10,316 bases of DNA, taken from contig JAHKLH010000041.1 in the NCBI GenBank assembly GCA_029856635.1, positions 1 to 10,316 of the forward strand, given 5' to 3'. Source of the DNA: Candidatus Njordarchaeota archaeon (GTDB taxonomy: Archaea; Asgardarchaeota; Njordarchaeia; Njordarchaeales; JAHKLH01). Numbering within the stretch: the first letter of the stretch is position 1; every line of letters begins with the position of its first letter. Below are positions 1-7,575 of this stretch, piece after piece. The translations under genes were made by a program, and so were the position numbers. Under the pieces are notes generated by a model. It saw only the letters and a list, made by a program, of their open reading frames with translations. It had not been told where the DNA came from and made no database searches.

Positions 1-72
1 AAGAAGCCCTGCTCCACTTGGAGGAAGATACAACCCTTTTGGCTTTTTCTTCTTTTTCTTTTCTGATGACAT
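1..72 (-). CDS. secG: Protein translocase subunit Sec61-beta (SecG), N-terminal part, cut by window edge
   Basis: The first 24 codons of a minus-strand gene run off the left edge. They encode a start followed by a lysine run (EKKKKKKPKG) and then PPSGAGLL. A short basic leader followed by a conserved S-x-AGL motif just before the single transmembrane helix is the hallmark of archaeal Sec61-beta, the small non-essential subunit of the SecYEG/Sec61 protein-conducting channel. Family members are usually only about 50-60 residues, so just under half is visible and the membrane helix lies outside. The ATG at 72 is preferred because GGGATGA ends 5 nt before it. An in-frame ATG at 81 would add M-T-R but has no room for a ribosome-binding site. 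The gene lies 86 nt downstream of aspS on the same strand. The identification rests on a short stretch, so it is good but not certain. Confidence 0.75.
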   Translation of the reverse strand, partial: MSSEKKKKKKPKGLYLPPSGAGLL

Positions 73-137
73 TCTAGTCATCCCAGTATAATAAAATAGC
101 ATTCAAAAATGTTATCGTGAGAAAGAATTAAGTAAAG

Positions 138-147
138 TTAATAAAAA
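138..147 (-). promoter_or_regulatory. Possible TATA box for the Sec61-beta gene
   Basis: Read on the minus strand this is TTTTTATTAA, lying in the aspS-secG gap. Initiation about 26 nt downstream would give a leader of roughly 40 nt before the ATG at 72. A second A+T-rich stretch at 87-96 (TTTTATTATA on the minus strand) is too close to the start codon unless transcription begins inside the gene. Read-through from aspS is equally possible. Confidence 0.3.
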
Positions 148-158
148 GAGATTATTTG

Positions 159-1472
159 TTAGGGTTCTAATGTGAGCGGATCGCGAGGATAAAGAATGAC
201 TTCCCTGATATTCTCGATTTGAAGAATACGTGCGGTATACCTATCTAATCCTAATCCAAAACCACCATGTGGAGGCATTCCATATTTAAATGCTTCAAGA
301 TAATATCCAAATGCCTCGGGTCTTAATCCTTTTTCAACGATTTGTTGTTTTAGAACATCATACCTATGCTCACGTTGGGCTCCAGATGCTATTTCTAGTC
401 CTCGATAAATTAGATCAAAGCTCTTGGTGAGAGTTTTTCCATTTTTCTCTAGTTTCATCGTGTAGAATGGGCGTATTTCGTATGGAAAGTGAATTATGAA
501 AAATGCATCAGTGCCGTATTTTTCTTTAATATGTTTTCCTAACCATTCTTCACCTTTTCCTGGAATTTCTTTTCCTTCTAATGGTATGCCTGCTTTCTTC
601 AGTAATTTGACAGCATCCTCATATTCAACTCTCGGAAATGGTTTTGATGGGACATTAGGAGGTTCTATGCCAAGTGTTTCAAAACATCCCTTTCCTTCTT
701 TTCTTACTTTTTCAAGCGTGTAAATGATAAGATCTTCGAGGACATCTAAAACATCATCAATTCCATTTATCCAAGCTATCTCAGCGTCAACGGAAATAAA
801 TTCACATAAATGCCTAGTTGTCCAGTGTGGTTCAGCTCTCCATGCCGGGGATATTTCGAATACTTTCTCCAGAGCACCAACAAGTAATTGCTTATACAAC
901 TGGGGGCTTTGTCTTAAGTATGCTTTTTTATCGAAATATTTCACCTCAAAAACATCCGCACCCCCCTCTGCTGAATAAATTCCTATGGATGGTGTGTGTA
1001 TTTCAACGAAATTGTTTTTAATAAAGAACTCTCTGATGGCTGCAACCACGAGCGATCTAATCTTAAATATCGCTACTGCTTTTGGTCGTCTTAAATCAAG
1101 CGTCCGCCATTTAATTCTCTTTGATAACTCTGTTTCCGTTGCTCCAATAATATCCACTGGTAATGGTGTGGCTGAGAAGTTCACTTCGATTTTTTCTGGA
1201 ATTATTTCAAATCCAAATTTAGTTTTAGCTTTTCTAATGACTCCCTCTGTAATAATTGCTGATGCAGTCGTTAGTTTTTTCGCAATATTTAGAAGTTCGT
1301 CACTGACTACGCCTTTCTTGAATGTTAACTGAAATTCTCCAGTACTATCTCTAACGATTACGAACACTATTTTGCCCAAATCTCTCGTACGAACGACCCA
1401 GCCAGCAACTCTAACCCTTTCACCATCCATATTCGGAGATAATTCTTTTGCGAACCATTTGATTTTTTTCAT
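159..1472 (-). CDS. aspS: Aspartyl-tRNA synthetase, archaeal type (AspRS)
   Basis: This cytosolic class IIb synthetase charges tRNA-Asp. An OB-fold anticodon-binding domain fills residues 1-105 and the class II catalytic core follows. Motif 1 lies near P161 (EIHTP). The aspartate pocket sequence QSPQLYKQ is at 188-195, with the AspRS-typical lysine K194. Motif 2 runs from R212 (RAEPHWTTRH) to D229/E231, and D229 fits AspRS rather than AsnRS. Motif 3 has R411 in GLGLDR. At 437 aa it matches the archaeal family and lacks the large bacterial GAD insertion. The position equivalent to W26 of the discriminating Thermococcus enzyme is V27, while the partner lysine K85 is kept, so tRNA discrimination cannot be read off cleanly. 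The start ATG follows the upstream stop by 16 nt, with GTGA 6 nt before it. It is the third gene of the lysS cluster. Confidence 0.95.
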   Translation of the reverse strand: MKKIKWFAKELSPNMDGERVRVAGWVVRTRDLGKIVFVIVRDSTGEFQLTFKKGVVSDELLNIAKKLTTASAIITEGVIRKAKTKFGFEIIPEKIEVNFSATPLPVDIIGATETELSKRIKWRTLDLRRPKAVAIFKIRSLVVAAIREFFIKNNFVEIHTPSIGIYSAEGGADVFEVKYFDKKAYLRQSPQLYKQLLVGALEKVFEISPAWRAEPHWTTRHLCEFISVDAEIAWINGIDDVLDVLEDLIIYTLEKVRKEGKGCFETLGIEPPNVPSKPFPRVEYEDAVKLLKKAGIPLEGKEIPGKGEEWLGKHIKEKYGTDAFFIIHFPYEIRPFYTMKLEKNGKTLTKSFDLIYRGLEIASGAQREHRYDVLKQQIVEKGLRPEAFGYYLEAFKYGMPPHGGFGLGLDRYTARILQIENIREVILYPRDPLTLEP

Positions 1473-1488
1473 TATTCTTCACGCTCAC

Positions 1489-2418
1489 TCAAAAGGATAA
1501 ATCATTATTTGTTTTACAAAAAATCACATCAAAATCGTATATTTTAATAATGTTATTTTTGTCTTCCTCATAAATTTCGCGAACAGTTAGTCCGTCCTCT
1601 TTTGGTTTAAGTGCGGGAATCCCTAATTGCAATGCTAAGGATTGTTCTTCTTTCTTGAGCAGAAATCTTTTAGTTATGTTAGGTGATGCCGCTAATAGGT
1701 ACCATTTAATGCCTTTTTGAATTAAAGAAATCGAGTACATTAGCAAAAAGTCACGCCAAAAACCAGGGATTTCTGTCTTTTCTATTTTTCCTTCCTCAAA
1801 TACAAATGCTTTTCTGCCAACAGCAAAATAAGATTTTACTGGTGTTAATTCGGGATATATAGTTATTCGTTGAAACTGAAGTTCATCTTTTATCACACGA
1901 AAACTTATTGGATTTGGACTCGCTCTGATTATAGTTCTTGTTGAATGAACAAATAATGTATTAGTAAAAACACCTTTCCTAATGATCCAAAATTTCTCTC
2001 CATTTATCACTACTTCTTCGAAATCGCCTAAAACCTCGAACCACTCTTCATTCAGGTTCTCTTGTAGTTTCTTCTCTACTTGATTAATTATTATGTAGGC
2101 AAACCTAAGAAGAAAAAACTCTGGATAATAAAGCCATAATCTTATTGGAAGATCTAATGGAATTCGTGGTTTGTAATACTCAATAGGCTTCTTTTTCATA
2201 GGTCTTCTGAGCCAATATTCATTTTGATAGATTATAGCAACAATTTTATTTTGAGGTAGTAAAGTTCCATCAACATACATTTTGTCTTCTTCAAACTTCA
2301 CAAAATTAGCTGGAATTCTTAGAAATCGATCTCGCAAATCAATAATTATTTCCGCATAGGCGGGATCTATTGTATAATCATAGAACAAACGCGAAATTGC
2401 TTCTTTAATTGTTACCAT
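1489..2418 (-). CDS. Uncharacterised protein with N-terminal DUF504/MJ1316-like domain
   Basis: Residues 2-72 resemble the archaeal UPF0248/DUF504 family. They have a TIKEAISRL opening, a DPAYAEI segment, a central strand followed by VDGTLLP, then KIVAIIY and a terminal W-x-RR. That family is also called MJ1316 and is predicted, not proven, to recognise RNA ends carrying cyclic phosphates. The match is diverged: the usual H-R-G after the second strand reads DLRD here, and the usual H-R after the DGT-x-(I/L)P motif reads N-K. Stand-alone DUF504 proteins are about 75-90 aa, whereas this one continues for about 230 residues of mixed alpha/beta sequence that I do not recognise. That region is rich in aromatic residues and has no signal peptide or convincing membrane segment. 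The gene starts 6 nt after lysS and ends 16 nt before aspS, so it is very probably co-transcribed with both. A tRNA- or RNA-related role is inferred from context. Confidence 0.85.
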   Translation of the reverse strand: MVTIKEAISRLFYDYTIDPAYAEIIIDLRDRFLRIPANFVKFEEDKMYVDGTLLPQNKIVAIIYQNEYWLRRPMKKKPIEYYKPRIPLDLPIRLWLYYPEFFLLRFAYIIINQVEKKLQENLNEEWFEVLGDFEEVVINGEKFWIIRKGVFTNTLFVHSTRTIIRASPNPISFRVIKDELQFQRITIYPELTPVKSYFAVGRKAFVFEEGKIEKTEIPGFWRDFLLMYSISLIQKGIKWYLLAASPNITKRFLLKKEEQSLALQLGIPALKPKEDGLTVREIYEEDKNNIIKIYDFDVIFCKTNNDLSF

Positions 2419-2424
2419 TTGGAT

Positions 2425-4110
2425 TCACATTCCCAGAAGCTCTAGTCCCCGTTTGAATCTACTAAGAACAAATTCGCGTGATAGTGATGCAATTAATGGC
2501 GCAAATCTTGGGCCCTCTGGTTTGCCAAGAAAGAGCATGTAAAGACCAGCAAAGAATTCGGAAACACTTTTTCCAAGCTTAGAAGTTACTTTCACCATAG
2601 CTTCTTTTATTGCATCTGGATTCCATTCGCATTTTGAGATGTTCTCAACAAGCTCCTTGTAATACTCTTTGAAATTCATGAGAATACTTCTGATCTTATC
2701 TTCTAATTCTTTGAGTTTCTCATCAGATACTATTTCAAAACGAAGACGAGATGGTGCATACTTTTTAACCCAATTCCTTGCTCTAACAAGTCGGCTTCTG
2801 GCTAATCGTAATTCAAAATCAGACAAAGATTTCGTCAACATCTTGCATGCCCTTAGTCTGCTAAGAGCTTCTCGAAGCAAAGAATCTACATCCTCCTCAA
2901 GTATTGCTTGAACCAGAATTACCGCGTGAAGATACGGGATCCTAAATGGTTTACTTTCAGGAGCTTTCCTAACCCAACAAAGTGAATATAATCTCTTTTC
3001 ATCCCTCCTAGCCTCACCAGAAAAAATTTTGGATTCAAATCTATCAAATTCCTCTGTATATTGCGGAACTAAATGTAATCCTAATGCAACAGCACGCATG
3101 GGTGTAACACGTAAATACAAATAACGTAAAACTTCCGGCTCTGCTACTTCTAGCCAATCACGAGGAGTAAAGCCTATGAAATCACTACTATGCATCACAA
3201 TTCTATTCTTCTTCCTTTTCTTACCACCTTCAACCACTTCGATAGGACTCGACAAAATAAGCGAAACCCACTCATAGGGTTGCCCTAATGGTGGTTTTAT
3301 TCCATAAATTTCTGTAGCAATTTTCTTAGCAGCATCTCTTGATCCTCCAGGTGTTGCATGATCTTTGCCAAAAGGTTCAAAAGAAACATTTAATGCACCC
3401 CATACTGCCGCCCACTCAACACGCCAGGGCAATTTTCCATTTTCCAAAGTGGTTGTTCCTGAATATCCACAGAAATCACAGTGATATTCAATCTTTTCTG
3501 TGTTTAAATCAAAATGAGTAACTCTTGCTTTAATTTTTCCACAATTTTCACATCTGGCATAATAAGGAATGAAATCTTCAGGAAGCTTCTTTGCTCTGAA
3601 CTCATTTAGTATGTTAATTACCTTTTCCCTCTTCTTTAATGCTTCAATTACAAAGGGTTTGAGAATTGTCTTATACATCTCCGTTGTAGTGATTACATTT
3701 ACCTCCTTTGCAAATTCATTTAATACAGATCCAAATGGTTCCCAGAAATGCTCTATCCATGAAGAATGACATCCTTTTGGGTCAGGCAATGCTGCTAAAG
3801 GCCAACCAATATACTTTTTAGCCTCCTCAAGATTAGGATATGCTTTCAATTGCGATGGCTTACCTTTCCACTCATCTTGCGTATAAAGTGTAAGATACTG
3901 CTTAACCTTTAATCCGTATTCCTCCTCTAAAATCCTTCTTACCGCATCACCTAAAATAATTTCACCTCGAAGCCGCCCTACATGTTGAAGTCCCGAGACA
4001 CTTAATCCTCCATTTATAACCACGGGTTCTCGGAGCTCATCACCCCAATACTTCACAATTTGATTTGCTATTGCTTCAGCCCAATGTCTTTCAGGCTCGG
4101 ACATAAACAT
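2425..4110 (-). CDS. lysS: Lysyl-tRNA synthetase, class I (LysRS-I)
   Basis: This enzyme charges tRNA-Lys with the class I Rossmann fold found in many archaea, unlike the class II enzyme of most bacteria. The HIGH-type signature is HVGR at residues 43-46 (SGLQHVGRLRGE). The family-typical DPKGCHSSWIEHF follows at 110-122. A zinc-ribbon-like insertion has C187/C190 and C211/C214. The core segment FEPFGKDHATPGGSRD lies at 244-259. The C-terminal helical anticodon-binding region includes ARNWVKKYAP and ends in a typical family tail (GLYMLFLG, then SREFVLSRF). The KMSKS loop is not canonical: where relatives read KMSGSKGN this protein has VMHSSDF (305-311). At 561 aa it is slightly longer than Thermococcales relatives. 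The ATG at 4110 has GAGG directly against it. The in-frame ATG at 4104 has the same GAGG 6 nt upstream and is probably the true start. It is the first gene of a minus-strand cluster. Confidence 0.95.
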   Translation of the reverse strand: MFMSEPERHWAEAIANQIVKYWGDELREPVVINGGLSVSGLQHVGRLRGEIILGDAVRRILEEEYGLKVKQYLTLYTQDEWKGKPSQLKAYPNLEEAKKYIGWPLAALPDPKGCHSSWIEHFWEPFGSVLNEFAKEVNVITTTEMYKTILKPFVIEALKKREKVINILNEFRAKKLPEDFIPYYARCENCGKIKARVTHFDLNTEKIEYHCDFCGYSGTTTLENGKLPWRVEWAAVWGALNVSFEPFGKDHATPGGSRDAAKKIATEIYGIKPPLGQPYEWVSLILSSPIEVVEGGKKRKKNRIVMHSSDFIGFTPRDWLEVAEPEVLRYLYLRVTPMRAVALGLHLVPQYTEEFDRFESKIFSGEARRDEKRLYSLCWVRKAPESKPFRIPYLHAVILVQAILEEDVDSLLREALSRLRACKMLTKSLSDFELRLARSRLVRARNWVKKYAPSRLRFEIVSDEKLKELEDKIRSILMNFKEYYKELVENISKCEWNPDAIKEAMVKVTSKLGKSVSEFFAGLYMLFLGKPEGPRFAPLIASLSREFVLSRFKRGLELLGM

Positions 4111-4130
4111 CCTCTAATATGTTTCAAGAG

Positions 4131-4136
4131 TTTAAA
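4131..4136 (-). promoter_or_regulatory. Possible lysS-cluster TATA box
   Basis: The minus strand reads TTTTTTAAACT here. A start site about 26 nt downstream would fall near 4108, giving a nearly leaderless message starting at the ATG at 4104. Alternatively, the ATTTATAC on the minus strand at 4183-4190, which overlaps the thiolase TATA box, could give a leader of about 50 nt that includes the GAGG. The sequence does not decide between them. Confidence 0.35.
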
Positions 4137-4182
4137 AAAGAAAAAACCAAAAGCTCGCTGCAAATACAAGAGAAAAATGAAA

Positions 4183-4190
4183 GTATAAAT
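4183..4190 (+). promoter_or_regulatory. Thiolase TATA box
   Basis: GTATAAAT follows a purine-rich stretch (AAAAATGAAA) that would serve as a BRE. The predicted start, about 26 nt downstream, falls close to 4213, only about 8 nt before the ATG at 4221. No Shine-Dalgarno motif is present in that gap, so a leaderless or near-leaderless message is likely. Confidence 0.5.
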
Positions 4191-4220
4191 CAGAACAAAA
4201 ACTAAATTATTTACAAAATT

Positions 4221-5423
4221 ATGGTGCAAACTTTGTCAAACGTTTTCATAGTTAGCACTGTTCGAACACCCATTGGCAAATACGGCCGATCTTTGAGGAA
4301 TTTTTCAGCAGTTGAACTTGGCAGCATTGTAATAAAGGAAGTAATTAAGCGTGCAGGATTAGAGCCGCAAGATATTGAATTCTACATAATGGGACAGGTT
4401 ATTCAAGCAGGTTGCGGTCAAAATCCCGCAAGATTAGCTGCGATAAGGGCTGGAATCTCTCCAAAAATTGGCGGATTTACAGTTAATCAAGTCTGTGCAT
4501 CAGGTTTAGTTGCGGTAATTCTTGGTGCGGAACTCATTAAGTCTGGAAAATACGATATTGTGATTGCTGGGGGAATGGAATCAATGTCACGTGCACCATT
4601 TTTGATTTCAGCGGATGCACGCTGGGGATTAAGATTTGTCCCAAAAGCACTGGGTGGTTATACTTTGATTGATTCAATGACGTGCGACGGCCTGTGGGAT
4701 CACATATACGACAAAGTTATGGGATGCTTGGCTGAAGAAACTGCCAAAAAGTATGGAATTACAAGACAAGATGCAGATTATTTTGCATACCATTCACACA
4801 TGCGTGCTGCAAAAGCAACAAGGAATGAAGAATTCAAAAAGGAAATCATACCAATAAGAACTTCGCCTAATAGCATGTTAGATTATGATGAAGGAATAAG
4901 ACCCGATACTTCATTAGAGAAATTAGGTAAACTTAGGCCAGTATTTGCAGAAAATGGAATAATAACTGCCGGCAATGCATCGCAATTGTCTGATGGTGCT
5001 GCGGCACTAATTTTAGCATCTGAAAAAGCGGTAAAAGAGCATGATTTGAAACCACTTGCTAAAATTGTTGATTGGGAGCTTTATTTTAATGATCCAAAAG
5101 ATTTCCTTGAGGCACCAGTTCATTCCATTAAACGACTTCTTGAGAGAAATCACTTGGAAATTAATGATATCGATTACTACGAAGTAAATGAGGCTTTTGC
5201 AATTACCAATGCACTAGTAACAAAATTGCTTAAAGTTCCCCACGAAAAATTGAATATTCGAGGCGGAGCCGTTGCATTAGGACATCCAATCGGTTGTAGT
5301 GGAGCCAGAATTCTCGTAACATTAATTAACATCCTTCATGATTATGATGGAAAAAGAGGAGTTGCTTCAATTTGTCATGGCGGTGGAGGAGCAGCTTCGT
5401 TAATTATTGAAACAATCAAATAA
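4221..5423 (+). CDS. Acetyl-CoA acetyltransferase (thiolase)
   Basis: This thiolase-superfamily enzyme condenses two acetyl-CoA to acetoacetyl-CoA or runs the reverse cleavage. The catalytic set is complete: nucleophile C92 in NQVCASG, N323 in NEAF, H355 in GHPIG, and C385 in CHGGGG, where most relatives read C-x-GGGQG. At 400 aa it has the length of canonical biosynthetic or degradative homotetrameric thiolases. It keeps the NEAF and GHP motifs of the classical enzymes, unlike the divergent archaeal SCP2-type thiolases that pair with a DUF35 protein and HMG-CoA synthase. Neither partner is next to it here. It stands alone, transcribed away from lysS and towards the unknown gene at 5504-6205. 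A role in the mevalonate pathway, fatty-acid or amino-acid breakdown, or butanoate metabolism cannot be told apart from sequence. Acquisition from bacteria is possible but untested. Confidence 0.93.
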   Translation: MVQTLSNVFIVSTVRTPIGKYGRSLRNFSAVELGSIVIKEVIKRAGLEPQDIEFYIMGQVIQAGCGQNPARLAAIRAGISPKIGGFTVNQVCASGLVAVILGAELIKSGKYDIVIAGGMESMSRAPFLISADARWGLRFVPKALGGYTLIDSMTCDGLWDHIYDKVMGCLAEETAKKYGITRQDADYFAYHSHMRAAKATRNEEFKKEIIPIRTSPNSMLDYDEGIRPDTSLEKLGKLRPVFAENGIITAGNASQLSDGAAALILASEKAVKEHDLKPLAKIVDWELYFNDPKDFLEAPVHSIKRLLERNHLEINDIDYYEVNEAFAITNALVTKLLKVPHEKLNIRGGAVALGHPIGCSGARILVTLINILHDYDGKRGVASICHGGGGAASLIIETIK

Positions 5424-5465
5424 CTTCGCTGATTTATTATTGATTTTAATGATTACAAAACTTAC

Positions 5466-5471
5466 TTTTTT
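5466..5471 (+). terminator. T-run, possible archaeal terminator of the thiolase gene
   Basis: A run of six T occurs 43 nt after the thiolase stop, in an 80-bp convergent gap. Archaeal RNA polymerase can terminate at T-runs without a hairpin, and I see no strong stem before this one. Confidence 0.3.
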
Positions 5472-5503
5472 CACTAATTTTACTTCATTATAGCAATGAG
5501 CAG

Positions 5504-6205
5504 TCAACTCAATCTAAATAACTTTACTAATTCCAACAAGCTAAAGCCAATGCGTGCTTCTACAAGATCCTCTTCTTCCTCACTTTGTGCTTTAAGATAG
5601 AATTTCTCGGCTCTTTCAAGAAGAAGTCCAATTTCTAGCTCATCAACAAGAATAAACTCATCTTTTCTCTGTGAGAATTTTTCCATGTACTCAGAAAGCG
5701 TTAAGGTGTATATGCGATCTTTATCAACCACCAAGACTTTATCATGCTCGAATAACTCATCAAAAGGAATTGCAATTGCAAAAGTGTTCTGAGAAAATTT
5801 TTGAATCTTTTCTAGATCTAATCGCTTTAGCACTGCAAATAAATTCTCAGATCCAAATATTTCTGCATGCTTTTCATTATCAATAATTATTGCCTTGAGT
5901 TGATCATTCTCCGCCTGCGAATCTGATACAAGTTTAATCCACTTTACACCTTCTGCATGAATTTTCTCACGCGAAATAACGTATACTTCTGGAATATAAT
6001 CCCGAAGTATTAGAAGTATCTGAGCTAGCCAATTTTCGAATTGTTCAAATTCAAGTATTGCTATTCGCATGCAAGAATCTACTATCTCGTCTAAGGATTC
6101 CTTTGAGATTTTAATCGGCACCAGGATATTTATCAAGAGACCTAATCTCCCAAGAGAAACTATGTTTTCCTCATCATTACTGTAAATGAATAAAATTGGT
6201 TTCAT
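5504..6205 (-). CDS. Hypothetical protein, 233 aa, downstream of RNA methyltransferase
   Basis: I do not recognise this family. The N-terminal part alternates hydrophobic strands and helices (KPILFIYS, then LGRLGLLINILVPIKIS) and could be a small alpha/beta domain with a Rossmann-like or receiver-like pattern. I see no nucleotide-binding or catalytic motif. A second alpha/beta stretch around residues 100-175 contains IIIDNEK and KVLVVDKDRIYTLTLSEYMEK. The C-terminal 55 residues look helical and include an acidic patch (SEEEEDL). There is no signal peptide and no membrane helix, so it is probably cytosolic. It starts 26 nt after the methyltransferase stop on the same strand, and no clear ribosome-binding motif precedes its ATG. 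It is therefore likely read from the methyltransferase transcript. A function in RNA modification would be guilt by association only. Confidence 0.8.
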   Translation of the reverse strand: MKPILFIYSNDEENIVSLGRLGLLINILVPIKISKESLDEIVDSCMRIAILEFEQFENWLAQILLILRDYIPEVYVISREKIHAEGVKWIKLVSDSQAENDQLKAIIIDNEKHAEIFGSENLFAVLKRLDLEKIQKFSQNTFAIAIPFDELFEHDKVLVVDKDRIYTLTLSEYMEKFSQRKDEFILVDELEIGLLLERAEKFYLKAQSEEEEDLVEARIGFSLLELVKLFRLS

Positions 6206-6231
6206 TTATTACACACTTCTAATATACACAG

Positions 6232-7542
6232 CTACTTTTTCTCTAAAAGGCCAACTAACTCAAGATGATGAGTTTGAGGTAACATATCAATTGGCGTTAT
6301 TTCAATAAGTTTATAACCATGCATTCTCAGAATCCTGATATCTCGCGCCATACTAACCACATTACAACTTACGTAAACTATTCTTTTTGGCTCTGCAGAA
6401 ATAAGTGCTTTCATCGCATGTTTTGAGAGCCCAGCGCGCGGGGGGTCGACAAATGCAACATCAACATTACTGAATTTTCCTTTTGTATCTTCGACTTCAG
6501 CATGCATTATTTCAACGTTCTTTACTTGATTCTTCTCCAAGTTAATTTTTGCCGCATTAACACTATATTCCTCTGCTTCTATAGCAACGATTTTTTCGAA
6601 TAAGTCAGAACATACGATTGAGATCACTGCTGAGCCAGCATAGTAATCAATAGCCAATTTTCCCCCTTCCTCAGCGTATTTTCTAACCAATTCATAAAGC
6701 TTTGGTGCTTGATACGGATTAGTCTGATAGAAACTATATGGAAGTATAACGAATTCATATCCTAATGTTTTCTCAACAATGTAATCTTTTCCAATTTTGT
6801 TCTTGATTTCTCCAAAAGCCACATCTGCGACAGAATCTGATACTGACCAAAACGAGGACTCGGGCTTTGTAGAAAATGAATCATGAAGTTCCTTAAGAGG
6901 AAATTGTCCTTCAGATGATGTAATAATATTCATCATGTGTTCTCCAATTGTACTGTGTCTCAGAACCAAGTAACGCAAAAATCCCTTATGCCTCCACGGA
7001 TTCCAAGCACTATAATCCTTTTCTCTAACGAATTCCTTAACCTCGCGCATTAATTTGTTCATTCCTTCCTCTTGTATTAAACACTCTTCAAGATCGATCA
7101 CTTTCCAGAATTTTCCTCGCTCTCTAAAGCCAAGTTTTAATTCTTTTCCATCCAATCTGGAAAAAGCAAGTTCAGTTTTCCCTCGATAATTCCACTGCTT
7201 TACTGCCGGGATTATCTTGTTATAGGTTGCCTCCTCGATTCCGAAAAAAGCTTTTTCAACGAATTTTTCTTTAAACAGCAATTGAGCATCATATGAAATG
7301 TGTTGCCAGTCACATCCGCATTTTTGAGCAAAAGGGCATGGAGGTTTGATTCTATATTTACTTTGCTCAAGAATTTCCTCAGCCACATAAATCCTCTTTC
7401 GCCAGTTTACTAAGTGACAGCGAACTTTTTCTCCAGGAATTCCATTAATAACGTAAATTAATGTTCCTTTCCATGTTGCCATGCCATAGCCTTTAAAATC
7501 AAAGTCACTGATTTCAATCTCGATTCTTCGTGGTAATCTCAT
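6232..7542 (-). CDS. TRAM-domain RNA (uracil-C5)-methyltransferase, RlmD/TrmA family
   Basis: This SAM-dependent enzyme is predicted to make 5-methyluridine in tRNA or 23S rRNA. Residues about 8-60 form an OB-fold TRAM domain (KGYGMATWKGTLIYV). A cysteine cluster at C69, C75 and C77, with a later cysteine in DLEECLIQEE, corresponds to the 4Fe-4S site of RumA-type enzymes. The spacing is CX5CXC rather than the usual CX5CX2C. The Rossmann SAM-binding loop is DYYAGSAV, and FVDPPRAGL puts the motif IV aspartate at D366. The catalytic cysteine is C393 in YVSCNVVSMARD, where relatives usually have SCNP. The C-terminal base is E428 in PQTHHLELV. At 436 aa it has the length of RumA. Family members are patchy in archaea (Pyrococcus has a tRNA U54 and a 23S rRNA enzyme), so the target here is open. 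A stretch of seven G lies 3 nt before the ATG. It is the first gene of a two-gene unit. Confidence 0.92.
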   Translation of the reverse strand: MRLPRRIEIEISDFDFKGYGMATWKGTLIYVINGIPGEKVRCHLVNWRKRIYVAEEILEQSKYRIKPPCPFAQKCGCDWQHISYDAQLLFKEKFVEKAFFGIEEATYNKIIPAVKQWNYRGKTELAFSRLDGKELKLGFRERGKFWKVIDLEECLIQEEGMNKLMREVKEFVREKDYSAWNPWRHKGFLRYLVLRHSTIGEHMMNIITSSEGQFPLKELHDSFSTKPESSFWSVSDSVADVAFGEIKNKIGKDYIVEKTLGYEFVILPYSFYQTNPYQAPKLYELVRKYAEEGGKLAIDYYAGSAVISIVCSDLFEKIVAIEAEEYSVNAAKINLEKNQVKNVEIMHAEVEDTKGKFSNVDVAFVDPPRAGLSKHAMKALISAEPKRIVYVSCNVVSMARDIRILRMHGYKLIEITPIDMLPQTHHLELVGLLEKK

Positions 7543-7575
7543 AATCCCCCCCGTATTCTAGTTTAACATATATGA

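Noticed and set aside
724..1332. Plus-strand open frames of 67-115 codons inside aspS
   Set aside because: They are antisense shadows produced by codon bias of the real gene, with no start signals or recognisable features.
159..1472. Asparaginyl-tRNA synthetase as the identity of this class IIb enzyme
   Set aside because: K194 in QSPQLYKQ and D229 in motif 2 fit AspRS. AsnRS differs at both places.
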